A stretch of DNA of 64,000 bases from Acinetobacter marinus (GCF_900096915.1 NZ_FMYK01000002.1:1-64000), one strand, 5' to 3'; positions 28,228 to 37,753 are shown, counted from the stretch's first letter. Translations and numbers: made by a program. The notes: a model not told the origin generated them from the letters alone.

Positions 28228-30540
28228 ATGACTTCATCTTTTGCAAATCGTCAACTTTGGGCTGCACTTGCAGTAGCACCGATGATCTTTGTGGCGTCGC
28301 AGGCAAGCCATGCGCAAACGTGGAAAATTAATCTGCGGGATGCAGATTTGACCGCTTTTATCAATGAAGTGGCGGACATTACGGGTAAGAATTTTGCGGT
28401 TGATCCACGGGTGCGTGGTAATGTCACTGTGATTTCCAATAAACCACTGAACAAAGATCAAGTCTACGATCTGTTTCTTGGCGTGCTCAATGTCAATGGC
28501 GTGGTAGCGATTCCATCGGGCAATACCATCAAACTGGTGCCTGATAATAATGTCAAAAACTCAGGCATCCCGTTTGATGCCCGCAATAATGCTCGTGGCG
28601 ATCAAATTGTGACACGGGTGATTTGGCTGGATAATACCAATCCCAATGATTTGATTCCTGCGCTACGTCCATTGATGCCACAGTTTGCGCATTTGGCGGC
28701 AGTGCCTGGTACTAATGCCTTGATCGTGTCTGATCGAGCAGCGAATATTTATCAACTGGAAACCATTATTCGCAACTTAGACGGTACGGGTGAAAATGAT
28801 ATTGAGGCGGTTGCGCTACAGTCGAGCCAAGCCGAAGAAATATTAGGGCTGTTGGATTCGATGAGTTCCACGGGTGCAGCCAAAGATGTGAAAGGCTCAC
28901 GGGTGCGGGTGATTGCTGATGCACGTACCAACCGCATTATCATCAAAGGTGATACCCATAGCCGTAAGCGTATCCGTCAATTGATCGAAATGCTGGATGT
29001 GCCGTCTGCGGATCGTTTGGGTGGCTTACGGGTGTTTCGTTTAAAACATGCCAATGCCAAAAATTTGGCGGAAATTTTACAAGGATTAGTCACAGGGCAA
29101 GCGGTAAATAGTTCGAGTAATTCAAATAATAACAATACGACCTCGAATCAAATCACCTCATTATTAAATAATGGCAATAGCTCAAGCACCACCTCCAGTG
29201 GCTCGAATAACTCAGGCTCGTTGATTAATCTTACAGGGAACAATAATAATACCAATCAAAATGCCCTGACCAGTTTTAGCGCCAATGGGGTCAGTATCAT
29301 TGCTGATGCCACGCAAAATGCGTTGGTGGTCAAAGCTGAGCCACAGTTGATGCGTGAACTTGAAAGCGCCATTGAGCAACTCGATATTCGCCGTCAACAA
29401 GTGCTGATCGAAGCGGCGATTTTAGAAATTTCAGGCACCAATGCTGATCAACTCGGTGTGCAGTGGGCGCTCGGTGACTTATCCAGCGGTGTGGGCTTGA
29501 TCAACTTCGCCAATGCAGGCGCCAGTATCGCCAGTATCGCAGGGGCTTATCTGGGCGGGACATCCAGTCAGGCGACCGCACTGGGCAATATGAGTAGTGG
29601 CGGATCCTTTGCGATCGGTGACTATAGCTCTAATAGCGATGGCACAAGAAGTTTCTTTGGCGTGTTGGTTCAAGCACTCGAGCAAAGTAATAAGTCCAAT
29701 CTGCTATCTGCGCCGTCTGTGGTGACCATGGACAATGAAGAAGCCTATATTGTGGTTGGTGAAAACGTTCCCTTTGTCACAGGTTCGGTCAGTACCAGTG
29801 GTGGAACAGCCAACCCTTACACCACCATTGAGCGTAAAGATGTCGGGATCACCTTGAAAGTCATACCGCATATTGGTGAAGGTGGCACGATTCGTCTCGA
29901 AGTGGAGCAAGAAGTGTCTGCTGTGCAGGACGATACTTCGGCGGCAGACATTATCACCAGTAAGCGTGCCATCAAAACGGCAATCTTGGCGGAAAATGGA
30001 CAAACCATCGTACTGGGTGGCTTGATGAAAGATGATCGTTCCGAAGGACGTCAAGCCATTCCTGGTTTAGGGCGGATTCCTGTCGTTGGGCGCTTATTCC
30101 GCTCAGACAATGCCAGCACCGAAAAGCGCAATCTGTTGGTATTTATTCATCCAACCATTATCAAAGATGCTGCCGATGGTCGTCGTGTCACGGGCGACCG
30201 TTATAATCAGATTCGCAGTCTACAGATTGCTTTTGATAAGGATGGTAGTTTTGCCACCTTGCCTGATACTGTCGAGGAAATTTACGATCCACGGATCACG
30301 TTGCCGATTCCAAAAGATCAGCGTAATCCAGAAGATGGTCAAAAATATCAGACTGTCCCTGTGACTGCGATTCAAAAGCAAAATGGTGAAACGGTGATTG
30401 ATCTGCGTCAAAATTTGAATGCACCACAAAGTTATGCACCCCAAACCGTTGTGGTGACGCCAACCGCTGAAGCCTATCCAGCGCCACAAGTTGAACGTAC
30501 CAGCAATACAGTGACCGAGACCACGATTCGAGTTGATTAG
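28228..30540 (+). CDS. gspD: Type II secretion system secretin
   Basis: GspD forms the outer membrane channel of the type II system. After a signal peptide ending ASHA, the N0 domain (KINLRDADLTAFINEVADITGKNF as two segments) and N1-N3 domains (AVPGTNALIVSD, ADARTNRIIIKGD) lead to the secretin core, with VPFVTGSV, the ERKDVGITLKVIPHI motif, and VLGGLMKDDR--G--AIPGLGRIPVVGRLF. A Ser/Asn-rich insert of about 60 residues (near 290-350) sits in N3. An ATG at 28210 is the alternative start. The filamentous prophage in this window has no secretin of its own, so host secretins such as this one are candidate exits. Confidence 0.96.
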   Translation: MTSSFANRQLWAALAVAPMIFVASQASHAQTWKINLRDADLTAFINEVADITGKNFAVDPRVRGNVTVISNKPLNKDQVYDLFLGVLNVNGVVAIPSGNTIKLVPDNNVKNSGIPFDARNNARGDQIVTRVIWLDNTNPNDLIPALRPLMPQFAHLAAVPGTNALIVSDRAANIYQLETIIRNLDGTGENDIEAVALQSSQAEEILGLLDSMSSTGAAKDVKGSRVRVIADARTNRIIIKGDTHSRKRIRQLIEMLDVPSADRLGGLRVFRLKHANAKNLAEILQGLVTGQAVNSSSNSNNNNTTSNQITSLLNNGNSSSTTSSGSNNSGSLINLTGNNNNTNQNALTSFSANGVSIIADATQNALVVKAEPQLMRELESAIEQLDIRRQQVLIEAAILEISGTNADQLGVQWALGDLSSGVGLINFANAGASIASIAGAYLGGTSSQATALGNMSSGGSFAIGDYSSNSDGTRSFFGVLVQALEQSNKSNLLSAPSVVTMDNEEAYIVVGENVPFVTGSVSTSGGTANPYTTIERKDVGITLKVIPHIGEGGTIRLEVEQEVSAVQDDTSAADIITSKRAIKTAILAENGQTIVLGGLMKDDRSEGRQAIPGLGRIPVVGRLFRSDNASTEKRNLLVFIHPTIIKDAADGRRVTGDRYNQIRSLQIAFDKDGSFATLPDTVEEIYDPRITLPIPKDQRNPEDGQKYQTVPVTAIQKQNGETVIDLRQNLNAPQSYAPQTVVVTPTAEAYPAPQVERTSNTVTETTIRVD

Positions 30541-30695
30541 TTTTACTGCGTATATGCTGTTTCATTGCATAATTTCATGTAATAAATGGTGTAAAGACTT
30601 GCATCTACAGCGCTGTTATTGAATGATGGGGAACAACGTAATATTGATATGAATTCGGCGTAATTGATGTGTATCGCCGTGAAAGAGGTGTTTTG

Positions 30696-31454
30696 ATGAA
30701 CTGGAAGCTGATTGCAATAAGCGAGCCGATTGAAGGACAGACCATTGTCATCGATCGAGATATGGTGATTGGACGTCATCAGCAAGCAGATATTGTCTTG
30801 CAGGCTTCGCATGTCTCTCGTCGTCATGCGGCACTGCTGCTTAAGGAGCAGGGGCGTCAGTTGTGGATTCAAGATTTAGAATCGTCGAATGGTACCTTCG
30901 TCAATGATCAACGTATCACCTCGCATCAGCTCAAACATTTAGATCAAATCAATTTTGAAACAATTCGCTTTAAAATTGTCGCTGAACAAGCTGATGCAAG
31001 CACGACCAGTACGCCAACAGTCGTACCCGATACAAGTGTGTCTGAGCCAACTGTAGCTGAGTCAGTGCTTTCTGAAGCAGAAATCACAGAATCGATTGAA
31101 ACAAAAACAGATAAAATTGAAACAGATAAAACTGAAACAGCACCAGTGTCTACAGCGCCTGATTTAGAAAAAGTCGTGCCATCTGACCAAGGTATGCCAA
31201 CGCTTGCGGAGCGTGGTGATGTTGAGGTGAAACAAGACGGTATGCCTGAAAATGTCGGTGTGCCAAAGCCAGCGCCAATTCCAGAACATGTCGCTGTAGA
31301 TGTAGCACCTGAGCCAAAAGCGGTACCGATCGAACAGCCTGAAAGTCGTGTTGAGCAAGCGCAAACTCAGCAAAAAAATGCCAAAGTCGGCTTGATGAGT
31401 CTGATTGTCTTGGTGATTTTAATTGTCTTGGCTGTGATCTTTTTCGTGGTTTAA
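30696..31454 (+). CDS. FHA-domain membrane protein
   Basis: An N-terminal forkhead-associated domain (residues about 5-95) shows the phosphopeptide-binding signature: MVIGR near residue 26, SRRHA, and SSNGTFVN. It is followed by a long acidic Thr/Val/Glu/Pro-rich linker and a C-terminal membrane helix (VGLMSLIVLVILIVLAVIFF). Such proteins bind phosphothreonine partners at the inner membrane. The partner here is unknown. The ATG at 30696 has an AAAGAGG ribosome site. It lies between gspD and gph. Confidence 0.85.
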   Translation: MNWKLIAISEPIEGQTIVIDRDMVIGRHQQADIVLQASHVSRRHAALLLKEQGRQLWIQDLESSNGTFVNDQRITSHQLKHLDQINFETIRFKIVAEQADASTTSTPTVVPDTSVSEPTVAESVLSEAEITESIETKTDKIETDKTETAPVSTAPDLEKVVPSDQGMPTLAERGDVEVKQDGMPENVGVPKPAPIPEHVAVDVAPEPKAVPIEQPESRVEQAQTQQKNAKVGLMSLIVLVILIVLAVIFFVV

Positions 31455-31525
31455 TCACGTTTAAACGCAATGTTTTACCTTTGAATGCACCGAAAAGATC
31501 GTACTATTAGATCGCATTAAATAGC

Positions 31526-31573
31526 TAGAACTGAGTAGATAGAACTGGGTAGTTAGAACTGAATAGATAGAGG
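31526..31573. repeat. 14-bp tandem repeat just upstream of gph
   Basis: Three 14-base units, TAGAACTGAGTAGA, TAGAACTGGGTAGT and TAGAACTGAATAGA, are followed by a partial TAGAGG. The array ends inside the likely ribosome site of gph, five bases before its ATG. Confidence 0.85.
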
Positions 31574-31578
31574 GCTTC

Positions 31579-32253
31579 ATGAATCTGATCGCAGATATTT
31601 CACAGCGCCAATTGATCATGTTCGACTTGGATGGCACTTTGGTGGATTCCGCCCGTGACCTGTATGCCTCGATGAATATGGCACTGGCTGAACTGGGTCG
31701 TCCTGCAGTCACTGAGTCGCAAGTGCGTAACTGGGTGGGCAAAGGCGCATCACAACTGTGTAGTTGTGTGATTCAATATCAAGAGCACGGTTTAAATCCT
31801 GAACTTCAGCAACAGCTTTTACAGAAATTTTTGGCGGTTTATCAGCGTCATCTGTGTGTTGATACCGTAATTTATGACGGGGTGCTGGAGTTTTTGGATT
31901 ATTGCCGTGCTGAGAAAAAAACATTGGCATGTGTCACCAACAAGCCATTCGATGCGGCACATGGTTTGCTCAAGCAACTGAATATTCTTGATCGTTTTGC
32001 ACTGGTGATCGGTGGCGATTCGTTGACCCATCGCAAGCCTCATCCTGAGCCACTGTTGCATACTATGCATTATTTTCAGCAAAAGCCTGAACAGACCTTG
32101 ATGATTGGTGATTCACGCAATGATGTCGAAGCGGCACGTGCTGCGCATGTCGATTGTATTGTGCTCAGTTATGGCTATAATCATGGTGAAGATATTCATG
32201 CCTGCGCACCGCAGATGGTGATTGATTCATTGGCGGCGCTTATTTCACACTAA
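31579..32253 (+). CDS. gph: Phosphoglycolate phosphatase (HAD family)
   Basis: The 224-residue HAD hydrolase has motif I FDLDGTLVDS (nucleophile Asp), motif II CVTNKP, motif III Lys in HRKPHPEP, and motif IV MIGDSRNDVEAARAA. This fits Gph, which removes phosphate from 2-phosphoglycolate, although related sugar phosphatases look alike. trpE follows after about 150 bases, a gene pairing seen in pseudomonads too. Confidence 0.9.
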   Translation: MNLIADISQRQLIMFDLDGTLVDSARDLYASMNMALAELGRPAVTESQVRNWVGKGASQLCSCVIQYQEHGLNPELQQQLLQKFLAVYQRHLCVDTVIYDGVLEFLDYCRAEKKTLACVTNKPFDAAHGLLKQLNILDRFALVIGGDSLTHRKPHPEPLLHTMHYFQQKPEQTLMIGDSRNDVEAARAAHVDCIVLSYGYNHGEDIHACAPQMVIDSLAALISH

Positions 32254-32304
32254 ATCATCTGCTCATTTACCTAAACTTTTCAATTTAAAAAAATTGAGGA
32301 AAAT

Positions 32305-32358
32305 ATGTCTAAAACAATGTTGTGCCCAATCATGTTTCGATGGCGAGTCTGTATCTGA
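32305..32358 (+). CDS. Possible trpE leader peptide
   Basis: A 17-codon ORF with a GAGGA ribosome site lies 43 bases before trpE and has one Trp codon at position 13. I see no clear terminator/antiterminator pair after it, so attenuation is only a possibility. Confidence 0.25.
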   Translation: MSKTMLCPIMFRWRVCI

Positions 32359-32400
32359 GCCCATTTTTTCGAATCATTTTTTCAACATTGAGTAAAGACC

Positions 32401-33939
32401 ATGACCTCACACGATCAGCTTCAAAAAGCACAACTTCAAAACGATCAACTGCAAAACAGCCAATTCCAACGCCTCGTCCAAGCAGGCTATCAGACCATTC
32501 CTGTATTTCGTCAACGTTTAGCGGATACCGAAACACCACTCACTGTTTTTGCACGTTTGCGTCAGCAGGCATTGGCGTATTTGTTTGAATCGGTCGAAGG
32601 CGGGGAGACGTGGGCACGCTATTCGATCATTGGTTTGGGTGAAAGTACGGTATTTTCCTGCAATGCAGGCGTGCTGAGTATTCAAGACGAACAAGGGCAA
32701 GTTTCAACTCAGCCGTGCACCGATCCTTTTCAATATATTCGGGATTATCAAGCCCAGTTTAAAGTGCCACCGCATGCAGAGCTTCCAGAGTTACCGCAAT
32801 TTACAGGCGGTCTAGTCGGATATTTTGGCTATGACTCGGTGCGCTATATCGAGCCAAAATTAACCAATGTCCCTGAAGCTGATCCTGTGGGCTTGCCAGA
32901 TATTTGGATGATGCTCTCAAAAACCGTGATCGTGTTTGATAATCTCAAAGACACCATGTTTTTGATCAGTCATGCCGATGCCAGCCAAGCCGATGGCTAT
33001 GAAAAGGCACAACAACGTCTTGATGAAATCGAAGCCTTGCTTGCGCAGCCTGTGAGTTTGGCGGCACAACCACACACTGCGCCACAATTCGAATCTTTAA
33101 CGGGCAAACAAAAATTCTTAGACACCATCGAAACGGTGAAAGAATATATCCGTGCGGGAGATGTGATGCAGGTGGTGCCTGGGCATCGCATGGTCTCCAA
33201 TTTTGATGGCGATGCGATTTCGGTCTATCGTGCGCTTCGTCACCTCAATCCATCGCCGTACTTATTCTTGGTACAAGGCTATACCCTACACGATCAAAAG
33301 CCGTTTCATATTGTTGGCTCATCACCTGAGATTTTGTGCCGTTTAGAAGATGGTGTGGCAACGGTGCGCCCGTTGGCAGGCACTCGTCCCCGTGGCAAAA
33401 CTCATGAAGAAGATTTGGTTTTAGAAAAAGACTTGCTTGCCGATGAAAAAGAAATTGCTGAACATCTGATGCTCATCGATCTCGGGCGCAATGATATTGG
33501 TCGTGTCTCGAAAATTGGCAAAGTACAAGTCACTGATCAGATGGTGATTGAGCGCTATTCCCATGTCATGCACATCGTCTCGAATGTGCAAGGTGAAGTG
33601 TTGGATGATGTTGATGCGCTAGACGTATTAAAAGCGACTTTCCCTGCAGGAACGCTGTCAGGTGCGCCAAAGATTCGTGCCATGGAAATCATTGATGAAG
33701 TCGAACCTGTCAAACGTGGCGTATTCGGCGGGGCAGTTGGTTATCTTGGATGGCATGGTGAGATGGATATGTCGATTGCGATTCGGACGGGGATTATCCG
33801 AGAAGGCAAAGTCTATGTCCAAGCAGGCGCAGGTTTGGTGGCGGACTCTAATCCTGAATCGGAATGGAATGAAACCCAAATTAAAGCACGTGCAGTGATC
33901 AAAGCGGTTGAATTATCGTCAAATGGTTTGATTTTATAG
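32401..33939 (+). CDS. trpE: Anthranilate synthase component I
   Basis: TrpE converts chorismate to anthranilate with ammonia supplied by TrpG. The 512-residue protein has the N-terminal tryptophan-binding region (LFESVEGGE), FTGGLVGYFGYD, the catalytic SPEILCRLE, TVRPLAGTRPRG, the LIDLGRNDIGRV motif and ATFPAGTLSGAPKIRAMEII as consecutive blocks. The N-terminus has a Gln-rich stretch. TrpG is not in the window. Confidence 0.96.
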   Translation: MTSHDQLQKAQLQNDQLQNSQFQRLVQAGYQTIPVFRQRLADTETPLTVFARLRQQALAYLFESVEGGETWARYSIIGLGESTVFSCNAGVLSIQDEQGQVSTQPCTDPFQYIRDYQAQFKVPPHAELPELPQFTGGLVGYFGYDSVRYIEPKLTNVPEADPVGLPDIWMMLSKTVIVFDNLKDTMFLISHADASQADGYEKAQQRLDEIEALLAQPVSLAAQPHTAPQFESLTGKQKFLDTIETVKEYIRAGDVMQVVPGHRMVSNFDGDAISVYRALRHLNPSPYLFLVQGYTLHDQKPFHIVGSSPEILCRLEDGVATVRPLAGTRPRGKTHEEDLVLEKDLLADEKEIAEHLMLIDLGRNDIGRVSKIGKVQVTDQMVIERYSHVMHIVSNVQGEVLDDVDALDVLKATFPAGTLSGAPKIRAMEIIDEVEPVKRGVFGGAVGYLGWHGEMDMSIAIRTGIIREGKVYVQAGAGLVADSNPESEWNETQIKARAVIKAVELSSNGLIL

Positions 33940-33969
33940 GAATTCATAGCATTTCAGTAAAAAAAGCAC

Positions 33970-33997
33970 TTGCATCGTTTGAAAGTTTTGCTAAACT
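33970..33997 (+). promoter_or_regulatory. Probable promoter of the tRNA-tufB operon
   Basis: TTGCAT (33970-33975) and TAAACT (33992-33997) are separated by 16 bases and lie 54 bases upstream of the first tRNA. Confidence 0.55.
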
Positions 33998-34051
33998 GCA
34001 CACCGTTCTGATGCGAAACGTCATTGATGAAATGATGTGAAATATCGAAAA

Positions 34052-34127
<76 letters not shown>

Positions 34128-34202
34128 TTTTTAAGAATGATTGAATATTTTTAAAATATGGTAAGATAGCAGAAGTAACGAGCTCTAATAAGAGTGAAAA
34201 AA

Positions 34203-34286
34203 GGTGAGGTTCCCGAGCGGTCAAAGGGAGCAGACTGTAACTCTGCCACGAAAGTTTCGAAGGTTCGAATCCTTCCCTCACCACCA
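34203..34286 (+). tRNA. tRNA-Tyr (anticodon GTA)
   Basis: 84 bases with acceptor GGTGAGG / CCTCACC, the anticodon stem-loop GCAGACTGTAACTCTGC, a long variable arm as expected for tRNA-Tyr, and CCA. Confidence 0.95.
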
Positions 34287-34349
34287 TTTTTCAACTTCGA
34301 TTGAGTGCTGACTTCAAGTATTTAAAGAATATTGAAGCAACCAACATCT

Positions 34350-34425
34350 GCGGGAGTAGCTCAGTTGGTAGAGCGGCAGCCTTCCAAGCTGCATGTCGCG
34401 AGTTCGACCCTCGTCTCCCGCTCCA
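34350..34425 (+). tRNA. tRNA-Gly (anticodon TCC)
   Basis: 76 bases with acceptor GCGGGAG / CTCCCGC, anticodon loop in GCAGCCTTCCAAGCTGC, and the end TCCA. Confidence 0.95.
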
Positions 34426-34469
34426 TTCGAAGAGCATTGAAAACTGAATAACTACATCACGTAGTGATT

Positions 34470-34544
<75 letters not shown>

Positions 34545-34765
34545 GATTTGATTTAAATTACCAGTGTGTCAATATTCACACAGTAATCAAAACATAGAAT
34601 TTTATCTCAAAGCAGGCTATTTAGTCTGCTTTTAAAGTATTAGGCGTTCAGTTTTTTAAATTTTTAAGACCTGAACATATTTCAGTCGATAGCTGAAAGA
34701 TTGTTATTTTACCAAATAGCAATACATCAGGATCGAGAGTCTCGACGTAAGCGAGGAGTATCATC

Positions 34766-35956
34766 ATGGCTAAGGCTAAGTTTGAACGTAATAAACCACA
34801 CGTAAACGTGGGCACGATCGGTCACGTTGACCATGGTAAAACAACTTTGACAGCAGCGATTGCAACAATCTGTGCTAAAACCTACGGTGGTGAAGCAAAA
34901 GACTACGCAGCAATCGACTCTGCACCAGAAGAAAAAGCACGTGGTATTACCATTAATACTTCACACGTAGAATACGATTCTCCTACACGTCACTACGCAC
35001 ACGTAGACTGCCCAGGACACGCCGATTATGTGAAAAACATGATTACTGGTGCTGCGCAAATGGACGGTGCGATTCTTGTATGTGCTGCGACTGATGGTCC
35101 AATGCCACAAACACGTGAACACATCCTATTGTCTCGTCAGGTTGGTGTACCATACATCCTTGTATTCTTGAACAAGTGTGACCTTGTTGATGATGAAGAA
35201 TTGCTTGAACTCGTAGAAATGGAAGTACGTGAACTTCTTTCTTCTTATGACTTCCCTGGTGATGACACACCTGTTATCCGTGGTTCTGCATTGAAAGCGC
35301 TTGAAGGTGATGCGGGTCAATACGGCGAATCTGCTGTACTTGCATTGGTTGAAGCGCTTGATTCTTATATCCCAGAACCAGAGCGTGCAATTGACAAAGA
35401 CTTCTTGATGCCGATTGAAGATGTATTCTCGATTTCTGGTCGTGGTACAGTTGTTACTGGTCGTGTAGAAACTGGTATTGTTAAAGTTGGTGAAGAAGTT
35501 GAAATCGTTGGTATCAAAGATACAGCGAAAACGACTGTAACTGGCGTTGAAATGTTCCGTAAATTGCTTGACGAAGGTCGTGCAGGCGAGAACTGTGGTG
35601 TACTTCTACGTGGTACAAAACGTGAAGAAGTACAACGTGGTCAAGTATTGGCGAAGCCAGGTACAATCAAACCGCACACTAAATTCGACGCAGAAGTATA
35701 TGTACTTTCTAAAGAAGAAGGTGGTCGTCATACACCATTCCTTAACGGTTACCGTCCACAATTCTATTTCCGTACAACCGACGTCACTGGTGCGATCCAA
35801 TTGCAAGACGGCGTTGAAATGGTTATGCCAGGTGACAACGTAGAAATGTCAGTAGAATTGATCCACCCAATTGCGATGGATCCAGGTCTACGTTTTGCGA
35901 TCCGTGAAGGTGGTCGTACAGTAGGTGCTGGTGTTGTTGCGAAAGTAACTGCATAA
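34766..35956 (+). CDS. tuf: Elongation factor Tu
   Basis: EF-Tu brings aminoacyl-tRNA to the ribosome. The 396-residue protein has the G1 motif GHVDHGKT, the switch region [13 protein letters not shown]3 [16 protein letters not shown]4 NKCD and the C-terminal [22 protein letters not shown]. Codon use is strongly biased compared with its neighbours, as expected for an abundant protein. It is preceded by four tRNAs and followed by tRNA-Trp, the classic tufB arrangement, but the secE-nusG genes that normally follow are missing here. Confidence 0.98.
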   Translation: MAKAKFERNKPHVNVGTIGHVDHGKTTLTAAIATICAKTYGGEAKDYAAIDSAPEEKARGITINTSHVEYDSPTRHYAHVDCPGHADYVKNMITGAAQMDGAILVCAATDGPMPQTREHILLSRQVGVPYILVFLNKCDLVDDEELLELVEMEVRELLSSYDFPGDDTPVIRGSALKALEGDAGQYGESAVLALVEALDSYIPEPERAIDKDFLMPIEDVFSISGRGTVVTGRVETGIVKVGEEVEIVGIKDTAKTTVTGVEMFRKLLDEGRAGENCGVLLRGTKREEVQRGQVLAKPGTIKPHTKFDAEVYVLSKEEGGRHTPFLNGYRPQFYFRTTDVTGAIQLQDGVEMVMPGDNVEMSVELIHPIAMDPGLRFAIREGGRTVGAGVVAKVTA

Positions 35957-36019
35957 GCTACGCTGAAGTCGGTATAATAAAATTTATCAGGTCGGGAATG
36001 CGTTTCCGATCTGTATCAC

Positions 36020-36095
36020 AGGTCAGTAGTTCAATTGGTAGAGCGTCGGTCTCCAAAACCGAATGTTGGGGGTTCGAGTCCCTCCTGACCTGCCA
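36020..36095 (+). tRNA. tRNA-Trp (anticodon CCA)
   Basis: 76 bases with acceptor AGGTCAG / CTGACCT, anticodon loop in CGGTCTCCAAAACCG and an encoded GCCA end. It follows tuf by 63 bases. Confidence 0.96.
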
Positions 36096-36342
36096 AATAT
36101 AATGCTAAATAATTGATTTGAATAAATACTGATAATTTTTTATTTTTATAACCCTCATCATTACCCACATAAAAATTTGGATAGAATCAGATCAAATAGA
36201 TTTGTTTAGGACTTTGGTCTAGTGCATTTGGTATCTCTTGTTAAATTGAGTTTCCCAGCTCCAGCTTGCAAGTTGGAATATCTGGCATTCTGCTCGGGTT
36301 GTAAATCTTGTATTTTATTTTCTACAGTTAAATTCTGAACTT

Positions 36343-36424
36343 GATCGGTCGGAAGCACAATGCTAGCCCATCTTGATTCCTTCCAATAATTTAATATCTG
36401 TTGCACTTCATTTGAGAATCTAAG
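36343..36424 (-). repeat. IS30-type end with leader, left inverted copy
   Basis: Read on the minus strand, this 82-base segment starts CTTAGATTCTCAAATGAAGT and is about 95 percent identical (four differences) to 37254-37335. The start resembles IS30-family termini (AGATTC...GCAACAG). The transposase is lost beyond it. The segment 36206-36406 encodes only a spurious ORF. The remaining bases back to tRNA-Trp show nothing else. Confidence 0.75.
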
Positions 36425-36440
36425 CGATTAAAAATATCAA

Positions 36441-37253
36441 TTACTGTGGTTTTTTATCGAGAATATAAGGTTGTAGCGCCTCTCGAACACGTGTTTGAAT
36501 TAATTGCCAATCTTTTAAATTTACTCGTTTATAAATTACAATTGCTCTTGCTCTTGCTTTTAGCTCTGGTAAAAATAAGAACCGTTGCTCACACCCTCCT
36601 CCAAATTTATTACTATGACAATACATGATTGTAATTACATTACCATTTTCATCCTTATATACATAAAGATCTCTATTCATACCATGTCTTGATGGATTAT
36701 CCAGTTTATACTCCTGTAAGCCATAAATTTCTTTGCCTGTAGGATGATAGGCAGTAGAGCTATTTTTAGGGGCACTCATAATATTGTCCCAAGTAATATC
36801 CATACTCCCCCCCCCATAGCGCTTACCACTTTCAATACCAACACTTAACCATTTACTATCTGGTCGGTCATGTTCTGCCTGATATTGAATTTTTGAAGTT
36901 TGTGGTGCTTTATAATATCCCTCTAATAACATACCATCGCTATAGCGCATCTCAAAAGCCATCGATTTAATAATAGAATCGTAGGTTCGAGGGTGTTTTT
37001 CGTATTCTAGTCTTTCTTCTTTTGTCCCTCCCCATGTATCGGGAGAGTCGTTATACTCCCATACAATAAATATGGTTGAAGGCAACTTTACTGGTTTGCC
37101 ACCTAAGTTACCTGCCCAATAAGGTAAACCATATTGGTCTTTCGGGCGTTCAAACGCTGGAGCTTGTTGCTCGGATTCAGAATGTGGTTGGCAAGCAGCC
37201 AATAATAGAAGACTGGTTGCCAATAATACGAGTTTTAGGCTTGTTTTATTCAT
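36441..37253 (-). CDS. Lipoprotein of unknown function with a G9 tract
   Basis: The N-terminus MNKTSLKLVLLATSLLLLAAC is a lipoprotein signal with the lipid Cys at residue 21. The remaining 250 residues are Trp/Tyr-rich, with WEYNDSPDTWGG, SMAFEMRYSDG, RHGMNRDLY and a pair of Cys near the C-terminus. I do not recognise the family. Lipoproteins of this size are common as immunity proteins to secreted effectors, but nothing nearby supports that. Codons 147-149 are a run of nine G residues (36807-36815), where slippage would shift the frame. The gene is flanked on both sides by inverted IS30-type ends, and the right one abuts the start codon, so any promoter must lie in the IS end. Confidence 0.78.
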   Translation of the reverse strand: MNKTSLKLVLLATSLLLLAACQPHSESEQQAPAFERPKDQYGLPYWAGNLGGKPVKLPSTIFIVWEYNDSPDTWGGTKEERLEYEKHPRTYDSIIKSMAFEMRYSDGMLLEGYYKAPQTSKIQYQAEHDRPDSKWLSVGIESGKRYGGGSMDITWDNIMSAPKNSSTAYHPTGKEIYGLQEYKLDNPSRHGMNRDLYVYKDENGNVITIMYCHSNKFGGGCEQRFLFLPELKARARAIVIYKRVNLKDWQLIQTRVREALQPYILDKKPQ

Positions 37254-37335
37254 CTTAGATTCTCAAATGAAGTGCAACAGAGATTAAATTATTGGAAGGA
37301 AGCAAGATGAGCTAGCATTGTGCTTCCGACCGACC
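37254..37335 (+). repeat. IS30-type end with leader, right inverted copy
   Basis: Mirror copy of 36343-36424. It starts CTTAGATTCTCAAATGAAGT and continues into the transposase start at 37354. Confidence 0.78.
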
Positions 37336-37353
37336 AAAGTCAAAATTGCATTC

Positions 37354-37440
37354 ATGAACTATACTCATCTCACTCTTGAAGAAAGATATCAGATTTATGT
37401 TTTGTTACGTGAAGGTTTTTCTAAGCGTCATATTGCCTCG
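37354..37440 (+). pseudogene. Truncated IS30-family transposase
   Basis: The reading starts MNYTHLTLEERYQIYVLL and continues into REGFSKRHIA, the N-terminal HTH of IS30-family transposases. Similarity stops after about 28 codons, so the rest of the roughly 320-codon gene is lost. The bases up to 37650 do not resemble the rest of an IS30 transposase. Confidence 0.8.
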
Positions 37441-37654
37441 TTTCACTGCTGTGCGGTGGGAATCTTGCAAAATATATTTTTCATGGTTGATGTGTGGATT
37501 TGAGTGGAGATTCGTTAGGAATAGGCTATCGATAGTCTGGCATTTCGACTGTGTTTTCTTATTTTGATTCGAGTCTTTACCAGCTTGTTTAATAGGTTTC
37601 AAAGATCTGATTTATTTAAAATTCTTATTTTTTGGCATTGCCATCCTAAAATGA

Positions 37655-37686
37655 AAAAAGCCCATATCAATAGATATGGGCTTTTT
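37655..37686 (-). terminator. Displaced terminator of the tRNA-Glu operon
   Basis: AAAAAAGCCCATATC / GATATGGGCTTTTT lies directly beside the tRNA-Glu 3' fragment of attL, with its T run on the minus strand. Before insertion of the prophage it would have stood directly downstream of tRNA-Glu. Confidence 0.75.
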
Positions 37687-37738
37687 AGAATTTGGCGTCC
37701 CTACGGGGATTCGAACCCCGGTTACCGCCGTGAAAGGG
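37687..37738. repeat. attL, tRNA-Glu 3' fragment
   Basis: 52 bases identical to 45264-45315, from AGAATTTGGCGTCC to GTGAAAGGG. It includes the complement of the tRNA CCA end, T arm and part of the anticodon arm. The sequence diverges after the AGGG. Confidence 0.93.
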
Positions 37739-37753
37739 GCGTGATCGAGTTGC

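Noticed and set aside
36206..36406. 66-codon ORF on the minus strand beside the left IS30-type end
   Set aside because: It lies across the IS remnant and has no similarity to a transposase.
37405..37602. 65-codon ORF on the minus strand in the IS30 scar
   Set aside because: It is antisense to the transposase remnant, basic and without motif or ribosome site.
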